Below are positions 45,340 through 53,239 of a stretch of DNA of 64,000 bases, piece by piece. The translations under genes were made by a program, and so were the position numbers. The notes beneath the pieces were generated by a model. That model made no database searches and was not told where the DNA came from. It saw only the letters and a program-made list of their open reading frames with translations. This DNA comes from JAALLB01 sp017643495. GTDB lineage: Bacteria > Pseudomonadota > Alphaproteobacteria > Rhizobiales > Rhizobiaceae. The stretch covers positions 682,001 to 746,000 of the forward strand of contig OZ244147.1 in NCBI GenBank assembly GCA_965216105.1. Reading direction: 5' to 3'. How positions within the stretch are numbered: position 1 is the stretch's first letter; each line of letters begins with the position of its first letter.

Positions 45340-46362
45340 TCAAATGGAAAATGCGTCGATCAATGCCTGAAAATCCGCAGGGGGCGGGGTTTCAAAACGC
45401 ATGTGCTCGCCGGTTACCGGATGTTCAAAACCGAGAACCGACGCATGAAGCGCCTGCCTGCGAAAGGCCTGGACACTTTCGCGCAACGGGGAAGCAAGGG
45501 TGTTTTCCTTGGTCTGGAAGTGTTTTCCGTATTCCTGGTCCCCGAGCAGCGGATGGCCAATATGGCTCATGTGTACACGGATCTGGTGAGTGCGGCCGGT
45601 TTCCAGGCTGCAGGCGACGAGACAGGCTATCGCCTCGCCATTGGCATCCGTGCCAAATTCTTTCAGAACTTCGTAATGTGTGATCGCTTCCTTGGCTTCC
45701 CGGTTGTCCGGATTGACCACGGCACGCTTTTTCCGGTTGCTGTTTGACCGGCCAAGATGGGCATTGACGGTACCGGAAATCCGGTCGAAACGGCCCCAAA
45801 CCATTGCCATATACTGTCTTTCCAAGGGCCCGGTACGCCCGTGATCTGCAAATTGTGCCTGCAGGCCGGAATGGGTCTTGTCATCCTTGGCGACGACAAG
45901 CAGACCGGATGTATCCTTGTCCAGGCGGTGGACAATCCCAGGCCGTTTCACTCCGCCAATGCCCGCAAGTGTGTCGCCGCAATGATAAAGAAGGGCATTG
46001 ACCAGCGTGCCTTCCCCGTGTCCGGCAGCGGGGTGAACAACCATGCCCGCAGGCTTGTTGACGACCAGAAGATGTTCGTCTTCATGGCATATTTCCAGCG
46101 GGATATTTTGGGCAACAGGCGCTGCTTCCTCCGGTTCGGGAATGACGATTATGATGCATTCACCTTCCTTGAGCCGGTAATTGGGTTCCCGGCACACTCC
46201 GTCCCCTATTTTCACTCCTGTCTGCTTGATGATTTCCTTGACGCGCGAGCGGGAAACATGCGGGGGCATTCCGGCTGCCAGAAAAGCGTCAAGCCGGCCG
46301 CCAGCCGATGCTTCATCGACAATCAGGACTTTCTCTTTTGTACCGGTTTCGCTATCAGTCAT
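45340..46362 (-). CDS. RluA-family 23S rRNA pseudouridine synthase
   Basis: 340 residues. An N-terminal S4 RNA-binding domain (about 20-78, GGRLDAFLAAGMPPHVSRSRVKEIIKQTGVKI) is followed by the catalytic domain with HRLDKDT (145-151), Asp148 being the nucleophile, and the LVAC-LETGRTHQIRVH segment near 255. The length and S4 domain fit RluD, which modifies helix 69 of 23S rRNA, but RluC-type targets cannot be excluded. It is divergent from the DUF6476 gene. Confidence 0.92.
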   Translation of the reverse strand: MTDSETGTKEKVLIVDEASAGGRLDAFLAAGMPPHVSRSRVKEIIKQTGVKIGDGVCREPNYRLKEGECIIIVIPEPEEAAPVAQNIPLEICHEDEHLLVVNKPAGMVVHPAAGHGEGTLVNALLYHCGDTLAGIGGVKRPGIVHRLDKDTSGLLVVAKDDKTHSGLQAQFADHGRTGPLERQYMAMVWGRFDRISGTVNAHLGRSNSNRKKRAVVNPDNREAKEAITHYEVLKEFGTDANGEAIACLVACSLETGRTHQIRVHMSHIGHPLLGDQEYGKHFQTKENTLASPLRESVQAFRRQALHASVLGFEHPVTGEHMRFETPPPADFQALIDAFSI

Positions 46363-46398
46363 TTACAGTCCAGTTTTCTACAGGCCAGTTTAACAGCC

Positions 46399-46791
46399 AT
46401 GTCCCATACCCAAGATGAAAAAGAAGAACCGCTTGATCCGGCCATTGAACACATTCGCCGGCGGATGATCCGGCTTCTGGTTATTTCCATCGGCATCATG
46501 ATGGTCGGGCTTATGGCTGTCCTTTTTGCCATTGTCTACAAGATAAATGCCGGAAGTGACGCAAATGATGCTGGCGAACAGTCTGTCATTCCCGGTGGAG
46601 AGCAGTCGGATGGCAAGGCAGGCCTTGCTGAAAACATTGCGATTGATCTCCCGGAACGCAGTGAGATTGCATCATCGCGATTGTATGATGACCGGTTGGT
46701 CCTCGAACTTGCCATTACCAATGGTGAAATGCAGATCTGGATCGTGGACCTGAAGACGGGGCAGGTCGAGAGCAGGATCAGCCTGAAATAA
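46399..46791 (+). CDS. DUF6476-like membrane protein
   Basis: 130 residues from ATG 46399, 36 bases from the divergent pseudouridine synthase. One TM helix (about 27-48, LLVISIGIMMVGLMAVLFAIVYK) and a C-terminal beta-type domain (LYDDRLVLELAITNGEMQIWIVDLKTGQVESRI). This family is commonly paired with the RluD-like gene in alphaproteobacteria. Function unknown. Confidence 0.8.
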   Translation: MSHTQDEKEEPLDPAIEHIRRRMIRLLVISIGIMMVGLMAVLFAIVYKINAGSDANDAGEQSVIPGGEQSDGKAGLAENIAIDLPERSEIASSRLYDDRLVLELAITNGEMQIWIVDLKTGQVESRISLK

Positions 46792-46845
46792 ATCACAAAT
46801 CAAAAGCTGCGAAGTGCGCGGAAAAACAGCTTCCTGCGTCGTAGC

Positions 46846-48117
46846 TTAACGTCCGGAACCGGACGCCTGCTGGATGGCGCGAATCCGCTCTGCCAGGGAA
46901 ATCCGCTCGCCCGGTGCTGCTTCCTTGATCTCTTCTGAACGTTTGGAGCCAGACCGCGTGCGTTTGCCTCCTTTGGCAAGCATTTTGTTGATCGGGGAGG
47001 AGGGGCCCTCAATTTCAGCGGTCATGGCTGCAATCCGCGCGGCCATATCGTTCATGCGTTCACGCAGAAGTGCGTTTTCCTGCCGTTCGCTCGCCCAGTT
47101 TTCTCCCGCTTCAACAGAAATGCCGTCAAGCTTTTCCTGCAATGCATCGCGTTGCGAGCGGGCTTCATCAAGCTGCTTTTGTGTTTCGCTGACCTGTTCC
47201 CTCACGGATTTCAAAGCTTCTTCCACATTCTGGTTTGATGCATCGGAGAGCAGTGCTTCCATTTTCAGCGCCTGTGTTGCCAGTCGTGCTTCCAGATCAA
47301 CTGTTTTTTCCCGCTCGTCCATGAGTTCACGGTTCAGTTTGTTGATCTGCTCGCTGTCAGCGCTGTTTTCGTTGCGGCTTTCATTGAGCACGGCTTTCTG
47401 TTTTTCCAGCTTGTCGGCATTCTGCCTTGCTTCCTTCGCAGCCAGGGCCGCTTCCTTGTCGGCTGCCTTGACGCGCATTTCGGAGCGTTTCAGTTCAGCC
47501 TTGAGTTCTGCGATCTGTTCCTTGGCCTTGCTGGCCGCCGCATCACCGTCTGTGCCGGAGAGCAGGGTGCTGTCGCTCAGTGCGTCAATGCGTGTGTCGC
47601 GCGCAGCGATTTCAATGCGTTGAGAGGTGAGTTCGTCATCCTTGTCAGCCAGCTGGTTGCGCATCTCGGAAAGCTGTTCAAGCGTTTCGACATATTGCTC
47701 CTGAAGCTTGTCATGACGACGCTTGGTTTCCTCAAGCAGCATTTCCCGCTCTTCGAGTTTGCGGTTCAACTCAACCGTTTTGGCTTCCACTTCGCGGATC
47801 TGGGCCAGGCGTTCGGCTTTTTCCGCATCATAGCGGGAGAGTTCATCACGCTTTCTGCTGATTTCCGCCAATTGGGCAGAAGCCTTGTTGCGTAATTCAT
47901 CCACGCTCATTTCAAGACGACGGGTGCTCATCGCGAACTCGGCACGCAACTGGTCCTTGTCGGCCTGGATTTCATTCAGGGTAAGGGGGACAGAACTTTC
48001 TATCTTGCGCTTGGTCAGCACGACTGCACGGTTCCAGATTGCAGGTGAAATCATGAGAGCCAGCAATCCGGCACTCAGGAAACCCAGAACGAAATACAGT
48101 ACGGCTTCGAGTATCAT
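46846..48117 (-). CDS. Membrane-anchored coiled-coil protein
   Basis: 423 residues from ATG 48117; the upstream frame to 48282 lacks coding character. An N-terminal TM helix (about 3-25, AVLYFVLGFLSAGLLALMIS) is followed by ~320 residues of almost unbroken coiled coil (VDELRNKASAQLAEISRKRDELSRYDAEKAERLAQ and so on) and a basic C-terminus (KGGKRTRSGSKRSEEIKE). Conserved in Rhizobiales near eipA/chpT, function unknown. The architecture suggests a scaffold, perhaps for division or polarity. Confidence 0.82.
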   Translation of the reverse strand: MILEAVLYFVLGFLSAGLLALMISPAIWNRAVVLTKRKIESSVPLTLNEIQADKDQLRAEFAMSTRRLEMSVDELRNKASAQLAEISRKRDELSRYDAEKAERLAQIREVEAKTVELNRKLEEREMLLEETKRRHDKLQEQYVETLEQLSEMRNQLADKDDELTSQRIEIAARDTRIDALSDSTLLSGTDGDAAASKAKEQIAELKAELKRSEMRVKAADKEAALAAKEARQNADKLEKQKAVLNESRNENSADSEQINKLNRELMDEREKTVDLEARLATQALKMEALLSDASNQNVEEALKSVREQVSETQKQLDEARSQRDALQEKLDGISVEAGENWASERQENALLRERMNDMAARIAAMTAEIEGPSSPINKMLAKGGKRTRSGSKRSEEIKEAAPGERISLAERIRAIQQASGSGR

Positions 48118-48260
48118 GGCTACTTCATCTTTCAGAGGGCGAAAACCGGCTGCCAGCATTCGGCTATCCGGTATACGGCCAATCATGACATGAACGGGAG
48201 CGGATTTCCACAAAAGCCCGTTTAAAGCATGCATTAACCTTAAGACACGGGCACCACAAC

Positions 48261-48290
48261 AAAAAAGGGAGCGCAAATGCACTCCCTTTT
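48261..48290 (-). terminator. Rho-independent terminator after eipA
   Basis: Stem AAAAGGGAG(T)GC / GC(G)CTCCCTTTT (one mismatch), AAAT-type loop, followed by TTTTTT on the minus strand, 50 bases after the eipA stop. Confidence 0.85.
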
Positions 48291-48339
48291 AACCGGATTT
48301 TCCTGCCGGTTCGCCGCTTTCCGGCGGGATTTCCGGTGA

Positions 48340-48957
48340 TCAGAACGGGTTGATGGTTGGCCTGCGGCGCAGTTTCAGATAGCCGACATTGACCCCGAGC
48401 CGCGCGCCGACACCGGTGCGGATCGGCACAAGGTGTACGCCCTTGCGGGTCAGTGCGGTAATTCCGACACCGCCAACAAGGAATGCAGAGCCGCTGACAC
48501 CGATATAGCGTTTGTAGATTTCGCTTACATCAGGCAGGTGGTAAACCAGCATCATGGTACGGTTTCCGTCGCCGCCATAATCCCAGCCGATGGACGGGCC
48601 CTGCCAGAATACCTTGTGATCGCCGGCATTTTTCGTATAGAGCATTCCTTCGCCGTAACGCAGGCCACCGATGAAGGCGCCACCGGCTTCTTCACCCAGC
48701 ACATAGCCGTTCGGCAGTCCGTATTTTGCAAACGCCTTTTCAAATGCTGCTGCGAGATTGCCTGAGGTTGCACCGAAGAAGGCATGGCCAGCATCAACAA
48801 CTTCCTGGGCGGAATACTGCGCGCTTGCCTGGGCACGAGCCTTGGTGGAGACGAGCGGTAATGCAGCGGCAAAGGCTGCCAGAACAAGCAACAAGGCCAG
48901 CATGGCACGCACTGGCGTGAAGGCAGGGCGGAATGTCCGTGTTTTCGTAGTGGTCAT
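48340..48957 (-). CDS. eipA: Envelope integrity protein EipA (DUF1134)
   Basis: 205 residues from ATG 48957 (ATGATCATG pair; the CAGGGA box suits the second). A signal peptide (to about residue 42, after KARAQA) is followed by a DUF1134 domain: VLGEEAGGAFIGGLRYGEG..., VFWQGPSIGWDYGGDGNRTMMLVYHL, YKRYIGVSGSAFLVGGVGI. EipA is a periplasmic beta-barrel protein needed for envelope stress resistance in Brucella, where CtrA activates it directly. I did not find an exact CtrA box upstream here. Confidence 0.92.
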   Translation of the reverse strand: MTTTKTRTFRPAFTPVRAMLALLLVLAAFAAALPLVSTKARAQASAQYSAQEVVDAGHAFFGATSGNLAAAFEKAFAKYGLPNGYVLGEEAGGAFIGGLRYGEGMLYTKNAGDHKVFWQGPSIGWDYGGDGNRTMMLVYHLPDVSEIYKRYIGVSGSAFLVGGVGITALTRKGVHLVPIRTGVGARLGVNVGYLKLRRRPTINPF

Positions 48958-49189
48958 GATCATATCCCTGATGGTTGTGGTTGAGCGAAAGTATTAATGA
49001 AAACCTTTTCTGAAAGGTGAATCAAAAGTGACTTTTTTGGGGCGCATTTTACCGATGTAGCCCGGGCCCTGTTGTTGGACTGGGGAAATCACGGTTCATG
49101 AAAGACTGTGTTTCGTGGTACTTCTAACAGCGTGATTCGGTGTGCTTCTGCCGGGCCATTCAAACAAACGGATTCAGGAATATCTCTCC

Positions 49190-49867
49190 ATGCAAAAATT
49201 ACCGGAACTTGCGGGAATGGACCTTGCAGCGCTGCTTTGTTCCCGCGTCTGTCATGACGTGATCTCTCCAGTCGGTGCGATTGCCAATGGTGTTGAGCTG
49301 ATTGACGAGGGAGCTGACGAGGACACTACCGAGATTGCCATGGACCTGATCCGGTCTTCGGCAAAAAATGCTTCCGCAAAACTGCAATATGCGCGGATCG
49401 CATTTGGTGCAGCGGGTTCTGCCGGTGCCCATATCGACACGGGCGATGCCGAGAATGTTGCCAAATCCTATTTCGACAATGAGAAGAAGACCAATCTGGC
49501 GTGGGACGGTGAACGCGCACTGATGGCTAAAAACCAGGTCAAGTTTCTCCTTAACCTTCTGATTGTCGGGCATTCGGCAATTCCGCGTGGCGGGGATCTC
49601 TCCGTGAAAATCACCGACCCGAACAACATGCCGGTCTTTACCATCACGGCACAGGGCAAGAATGCACGGGTTCCGCCGGCTTTTCTTCACCTGTTGAACG
49701 GCACGTTTGAAGAAGCGATTGATGCGCATGCCATTCAACCGATTTACACATTGCAGCTTGCCAATGAATGCGAGATTGACATCAGCACCCGGGTTGATGG
49801 TGAAAGTGTGGTGTTTGAAGGTCGCGTGACCAAGGAAAATCCGGACGCAGCCAACATTATCCGGTAA
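49190..49867 (+). CDS. chpT: Histidine phosphotransferase ChpT
   Basis: 225 residues from ATG 49190 (a longer frame begins at 49142). The phospho-accepting His22 is in SRVCHDVISPVGAI, in a dimeric helical hairpin (to about residue 80), followed by a degenerate HATPase-like domain. It passes phosphate from CckA to CtrA and CpdR. Several GANTC sites lie just upstream (49019, 49135, 49171 region). Its presence near ctrA is typical of Rhizobiales. Confidence 0.93.
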   Translation: MQKLPELAGMDLAALLCSRVCHDVISPVGAIANGVELIDEGADEDTTEIAMDLIRSSAKNASAKLQYARIAFGAAGSAGAHIDTGDAENVAKSYFDNEKKTNLAWDGERALMAKNQVKFLLNLLIVGHSAIPRGGDLSVKITDPNNMPVFTITAQGKNARVPPAFLHLLNGTFEEAIDAHAIQPIYTLQLANECEIDISTRVDGESVVFEGRVTKENPDAANIIR

Positions 49868-49903
49868 CCGCGCATTAAGCATACTGACAGTCAGTCGGCT
49901 ATT

Positions 49904-49928
49904 TGCCCCGGAATACTTGATTCCGGGC
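49904..49928 (+). terminator. Probable terminator hairpin after chpT
   Basis: TTGCCCCGGAAT / ATTCCGGGCAA stem with one bulged C and a short loop; no T-run, so intrinsic termination is uncertain. Confidence 0.45.
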
Positions 49929-49934
49929 AAGGAC

Positions 49935-49949
49935 TTAGCTTCTCCTTAA
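49935..49949 (+). promoter_or_regulatory. CtrA-like box upstream of the receiver gene
   Basis: TTAG-N7-TTAA at 49935-49949, one base off the CtrA consensus, 52 bases before the start of the CheY-like gene. Confidence 0.45.
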
Positions 49950-50001
49950 GATTGGCACCATAACCTGCCCGCAACGTAAGTTCCGTTCCGGAGTGGAAGC
50001 C

Positions 50002-50394
50002 ATGAAGATGTTCATGATTGTTGATGATGCACCTGTAATCAGAAAGGTTGCGAACCGCATTCTTTCCGATCTCGGATTTGCCGTTGTCGAGGCTGCTGAC
50101 GGCTTCGATGCACTGGAAAAGTGTCGCTACTCCATGCCTGAAGTCCTTATCGTGGACTGGGACATGCCGAAAATGAGCGGCATTGAATTCATTGAAGAGT
50201 TTCGCCGCATAGAAGGTAATGAACAAACCAAGCTGGTTTACTGCACCAGTGAGATCATGGTTTCCGAAATGACCCGCGCCAAGCGCGCCGGGGCAAACGG
50301 GTTTCTGATGAAGCCGTTCAACAGGGAAATCCTGATCCACAAGATCCAGGAAGTCGGTATCGAGATTGCCGACAAGGACAGTCAGGCCGCCTGA
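50002..50394 (+). CDS. Single-domain CheY-like response regulator
   Basis: 130 residues from ATG 50002. A lone receiver: acidic pair Asp8-Asp9, phospho-acceptor Asp52 in LIVDWDMPKMSG, the Thr/Ser position in VYCTSE, and the Lys in LMKPFN. No output domain. It lies between chpT and the convergent ctrA, a conserved rhizobial location, suggesting a role in the CtrA phosphorelay or in motility; this is inferred from context. Confidence 0.92.
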   Translation: MKMFMIVDDAPVIRKVANRILSDLGFAVVEAADGFDALEKCRYSMPEVLIVDWDMPKMSGIEFIEEFRRIEGNEQTKLVYCTSEIMVSEMTRAKRAGANGFLMKPFNREILIHKIQEVGIEIADKDSQAA

Positions 50395-50472
50395 CAAACC
50401 CCGGGGTTTCATTGTTTGCTGTAAACCCTATTCCCCTTTGGCAGAATTATCCGAACAACCGGTTCCAGATAC

Positions 50473-50497
50473 AAAAAACCCGCCTTGAAGGCGGGTT
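50473..50497 (-). terminator. Rho-independent terminator after ctrA
   Basis: Stem AACCCGCCT / AGGCGGGTT with a 3-base loop and a T-run in the minus direction, 28 bases from the ctrA stop. Confidence 0.9.
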
Positions 50498-50524
50498 GAA
50501 TGCTTTATCCTGTCTGGCAGTGCA

Positions 50525-51226
50525 TCAGGCACTTTCAGCAAGTTCTGATCCGTCCGGCTCCCGCAGCACATAGCCACGACCCCATACGGTCTCGATATAA
50601 TTCAGGCCATCGGCAGCATTTGCGAGTTTTTTGCGCAGTTTGCAGATGAAAACGTCGATGATTTTGAGTTCCGGCTCGTCCATGCCGCCATAAAGGTGGT
50701 TGAGGAACATTTCCTTGGTAAGCGTTGTGCCCTTGCGAAGCGACAACAGTTCCAGCATCTGGTATTCCTTGCCGGTAAGGTGGACACGCTGGCCTGCAAC
50801 TTCAACGGTTTTTGCATCCAGGTTGACCACAAGGTCTCCTGTTGTGATGACCGACTGGGCATGACCCTTGGACCGGCGAACAATTGCGTGAATGCGGGCA
50901 ACCAGTTCATCCTTGTGGAATGGCTTGGTCATGTAGTCGTCTGCACCAAAGCCCAGGCCACGAACCTTGTCTTCAATACCGGCGAGGCCGGAAAGAATGA
51001 GGATAGGTGTCTTGATCTTTGAAAGGCGCAACGTGCGAAGAACCTCGTAACCGGACATGTCCGGAAGGTTAAGGTCCAGCAGGATGATGTCATAATCATA
51101 CAGCTTGCCCAGATCCACGCCTTCTTCACCCAAGTCCGTTGTATAGACATTGAAGCTTTCGGATTTCAGCATCAACTCGATGCTTTGGGCGGTTGCGCTG
51201 TCATCTTCGATCAACAGTACACGCAT
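50525..51226 (-). CDS. ctrA: Cell cycle master regulator CtrA
   Basis: 233 residues. OmpR-type response regulator. Phospho-acceptor Asp51 (LLDLNLPDMSG), Lys in YMTKPFHKDE, and a C-terminal winged helix (about 125-220, LTGKEYQMLELLSLRKGTTLTKEMFLNHLYGG...KIIDVFICKLRKKL) are nearly identical to the family consensus. The C-terminus ends in ELAESA, small and non-polar like the CtrA degradation tag. It controls division, motility and replication timing. It is convergent with the CheY-like gene. Confidence 0.98.
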   Translation of the reverse strand: MRVLLIEDDSATAQSIELMLKSESFNVYTTDLGEEGVDLGKLYDYDIILLDLNLPDMSGYEVLRTLRLSKIKTPILILSGLAGIEDKVRGLGFGADDYMTKPFHKDELVARIHAIVRRSKGHAQSVITTGDLVVNLDAKTVEVAGQRVHLTGKEYQMLELLSLRKGTTLTKEMFLNHLYGGMDEPELKIIDVFICKLRKKLANAADGLNYIETVWGRGYVLREPDGSELAESA

Positions 51227-51731
51227 CTTTATAGTCCCCTTTTGCCGCTTTCAGCATTGCCGGACCGAGGGCCTCGTACTCCCTTTGGGCCGGCATGGTT
51301 AAGGTGTTTTAACCGTATGCTGGTACATAATGGTTAACAAATTGTGATTCCTTAGCGCAACCTGTAAAAATTGCCTTAAGGCGTGTCTGCAAGCCATTGT
51401 TTTACAAAGGTTTCCGCAATTCGAATTGTTAATTTCTGACTGGAAAGCCTTCGTTCAAGCGAATCATTCAGCAAAAAACGTTGGTCTGCGAAAAGAAACG
51501 GGCTGGTTTACTCACCCTTAATATCCCGGCTGTATACTTAATCATACAAGTAAACGAATGATTAACAGACCCGACACTCCCATGTCAGTCTGGTCTGTAA
51601 ATCAGGACAAAATGCGACGCTGACCAGCGTTTTTGGCGGAGTTGCATTTTGCGGTGCGGAGTTTGCGTGCCGGATTTGCAAAACAGGGGTGACTGCATGC
51701 AGTCTCCTGAGCGGTTCAAGGAGTATTGAGT
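51227..51731. promoter_or_regulatory. ctrA / fliJ divergent control region
   Basis: 505 bases, unusually long for this genome. CcrM sites GATTC (51346-51350) and GAATC (51461-51465) lie 120 and 235 bases upstream of ctrA. On the minus strand a TTAACCAT half-motif (51328-51335) is present. A palindromic GGTTAA...TTAACC (51297-51314) is spaced N6, not N7. Many TTAA words are scattered to 51560. No gene is evident. Confidence 0.6.
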
Positions 51732-52124
51732 ATGAAATCGCGTGAAAACCTGCTTCGCTTGAAGCATTTCCAGGTGGAAGACAAAACCCGCCAACTTACA
51801 CAGATCGACCTGATGCTTGCGGAATTCGAAAAAATGCATTCCGACCTTCAGGAACAGATATCCATAGAAGAAGAAAAAGCAGGGATCACCGATCCTGCCC
51901 ATTTCGCCTATCCGACTTTTGCCAAGGCAGCACGTTCCCGTCAGGAAAACCTCGAGGGTTCAATGCGTGACCTGAAGGAAAAGCGGATCAATGCCGAAGC
52001 TGCCCTGACGGAAGCTGAAGAGGCGTTGAAGAAGGCACAGCGTCTTGAGCAACGGGATGGCGGAACCGGCGCCATTGAAGACCAGTTCGATGACCTGGCC
52101 GAAAGCCGGGCCATGATTGGGTAA
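51732..52124 (+). CDS. fliJ: FliJ-like flagellar export chaperone
   Basis: 130 residues from ATG 51732 (AAGGAG upstream). Nearly all helical coiled coil: LLRLKHFQVEDKTRQLTQIDLMLAEFEKM, then EALTEAEEALKKAQRLEQRD-like heptads. This is the rhizobial short FliJ-like protein found divergent from ctrA. FliJ coordinates export with the FliI ATPase, but no other flagellar gene is in the window, so the assignment depends on family position. Confidence 0.72.
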   Translation: MKSRENLLRLKHFQVEDKTRQLTQIDLMLAEFEKMHSDLQEQISIEEEKAGITDPAHFAYPTFAKAARSRQENLEGSMRDLKEKRINAEAALTEAEEALKKAQRLEQRDGGTGAIEDQFDDLAESRAMIG

Positions 52125-52245
52125 CCAGCCTCCGTCCGGATCAACACTTCTTCCCGAAGCCTGCAGGCCCCGGTCGGCAGGGTGTTCACGGTTGCCATTT
52201 TCAACGGTCATGGTATTGGCAGATATCTGAAATGTGAGCCCTGCC

Positions 52246-52674
52246 ATGCCTGCCATACGACCGTTTTTGCTGCTGGTCGCAAGTGTCTCCTTCGGGCTCG
52301 GTATATCCCTGCCGCTCATGCGGCTTGAAACACTGTATTTCTTTTCCGAGACGCCATCCCTTCTGGCCATCATCAGGGGCTTGTGGGAAGAAGGGGAGGT
52401 GGCGCTTTCCGTTCTCGTAACGGCTTTTTCAATCATTTTCCCTTTGCTGAAACTTCTTGCAGCCTTCGATGCAGCTTTTTCACGACGCCAGGTTCCCGGA
52501 TGGGCTGCTGCCCTGGGAAAATGGTCCATGGTGGATGTGGTGCTGGTGGCAATCGTGATTTTTGCGGCAAAAACGTCCGGGCTGGCAGATGCCTTTACCC
52601 AGCCAGGGGTATGGTTTTTTGCAATTTCCTCGGTGACGGTTGCGGTTGCCTCGGCCGGTTGGTCGCGAAGATAA
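52246..52674 (+). CDS. PqiA-like membrane protein (half-length)
   Basis: 142 residues from ATG 52246; a GTG at 52234 is possible. Four hydrophobic segments, with the family motif SLPLMRLETLYFFSETPSLL after TM1 and a SIIFPLLKLLAAF segment. Corresponds to one half of PqiA, which works with lipid-transport (MCE) proteins; no PqiB/C is nearby. No Cys motif. Confidence 0.75.
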   Translation: MPAIRPFLLLVASVSFGLGISLPLMRLETLYFFSETPSLLAIIRGLWEEGEVALSVLVTAFSIIFPLLKLLAAFDAAFSRRQVPGWAAALGKWSMVDVVLVAIVIFAAKTSGLADAFTQPGVWFFAISSVTVAVASAGWSRR

Positions 52675-52698
52675 CAATCCATCTTTTCAGCAGACAAA

Positions 52699-52730
52699 CA
52701 AAAGGGCAGGTTTTAAGCCTGCCCTTTTGA
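52699..52730. terminator. Rho-independent terminator, usable in both directions
   Basis: Ten-bp stem AAAGGGCAGG / CCTGCCCTTT with a TTTTAAG loop. It lies 26 bases after the PqiA-like stop and may also end sciP transcripts. Confidence 0.88.
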
Positions 52731-52856
52731 AATGCTGTGCTCTTTCGTGTTGCGTCCGCCCCGGACAGATGGTCCGGTTGTGCTCCCGTTCGGTTGCAAC
52801 AGCTTTCCTTGCCCCGGTATCCCCCGTTGATGGAAAGCTTACCCGCGTTCTGTTTT

Positions 52857-53123
52857 TTAAGCGCGGTATTCCTGAATCCTTGTTGTCCGAAGACCGGCAA
52901 GGCCATGCTCGTCAATGGCGCTCTGCCAGTTGAGAAATTCTTCCACTGTGAGCGTATAACGCTCGCAGGCTTCCTCCAGGGAAATCAACCCGCCTCGAAC
53001 AGCAGCCACGACTTCCGCCTTGCGACGAATGACCCAGCGCCTTGTTGAGCTTGGGGGAAGGTCGGCGACTGTCAGGGGACTGCCGTCCGGGCCTATTACA
53101 TATTTTACACGCGGTCTTACCAT
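52857..53123 (-). CDS. sciP: CtrA inhibitor SciP (DUF1153)
   Basis: 88 residues from ATG 53123. A small HTH protein: TRRWVIRRKAEVVAAVRGGLISLEEACERYTLTVEEFLNWQ (about residues 27-67) is the DUF1153/SciP core. SciP binds CtrA and blocks its activity late in the cell cycle. It lies within 2 kb of ctrA here. A CtrA-like box lies 60-74 bases upstream of its start. Confidence 0.92.
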   Translation of the reverse strand: MVRPRVKYVIGPDGSPLTVADLPPSSTRRWVIRRKAEVVAAVRGGLISLEEACERYTLTVEEFLNWQSAIDEHGLAGLRTTRIQEYRA

Positions 53124-53182
53124 ATCGGTCAATACTCACTACTAAAACGGACCAATTACCTGCCCAAACTAGACCATCTGTC

Positions 53183-53197
53183 TTAAATTTTGGCTAA
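53183..53197 (-). promoter_or_regulatory. CtrA-like box upstream of sciP
   Basis: On the minus strand TTAG-N7-TTAA (53183-53197), one base off the consensus, 60-74 bases upstream of the sciP start. It fits CtrA control of sciP as known in Caulobacter. Confidence 0.45.
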
Positions 53198-53239
53198 GGA
53201 GATGGTTACAATTGAGTAAGAAAGGTAAACCGCCCGGGA

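Noticed and set aside
48957..49190. CtrA box in front of eipA
   Set aside because: Expected from Brucella, but no TTAA-N7-TTAA or one-mismatch match with a convincing position was found.
51299..51312. TTAA-N6-TTAA upstream of ctrA as a CtrA box
   Set aside because: Spacing is six, not seven bases; kept only as an unexplained palindrome.
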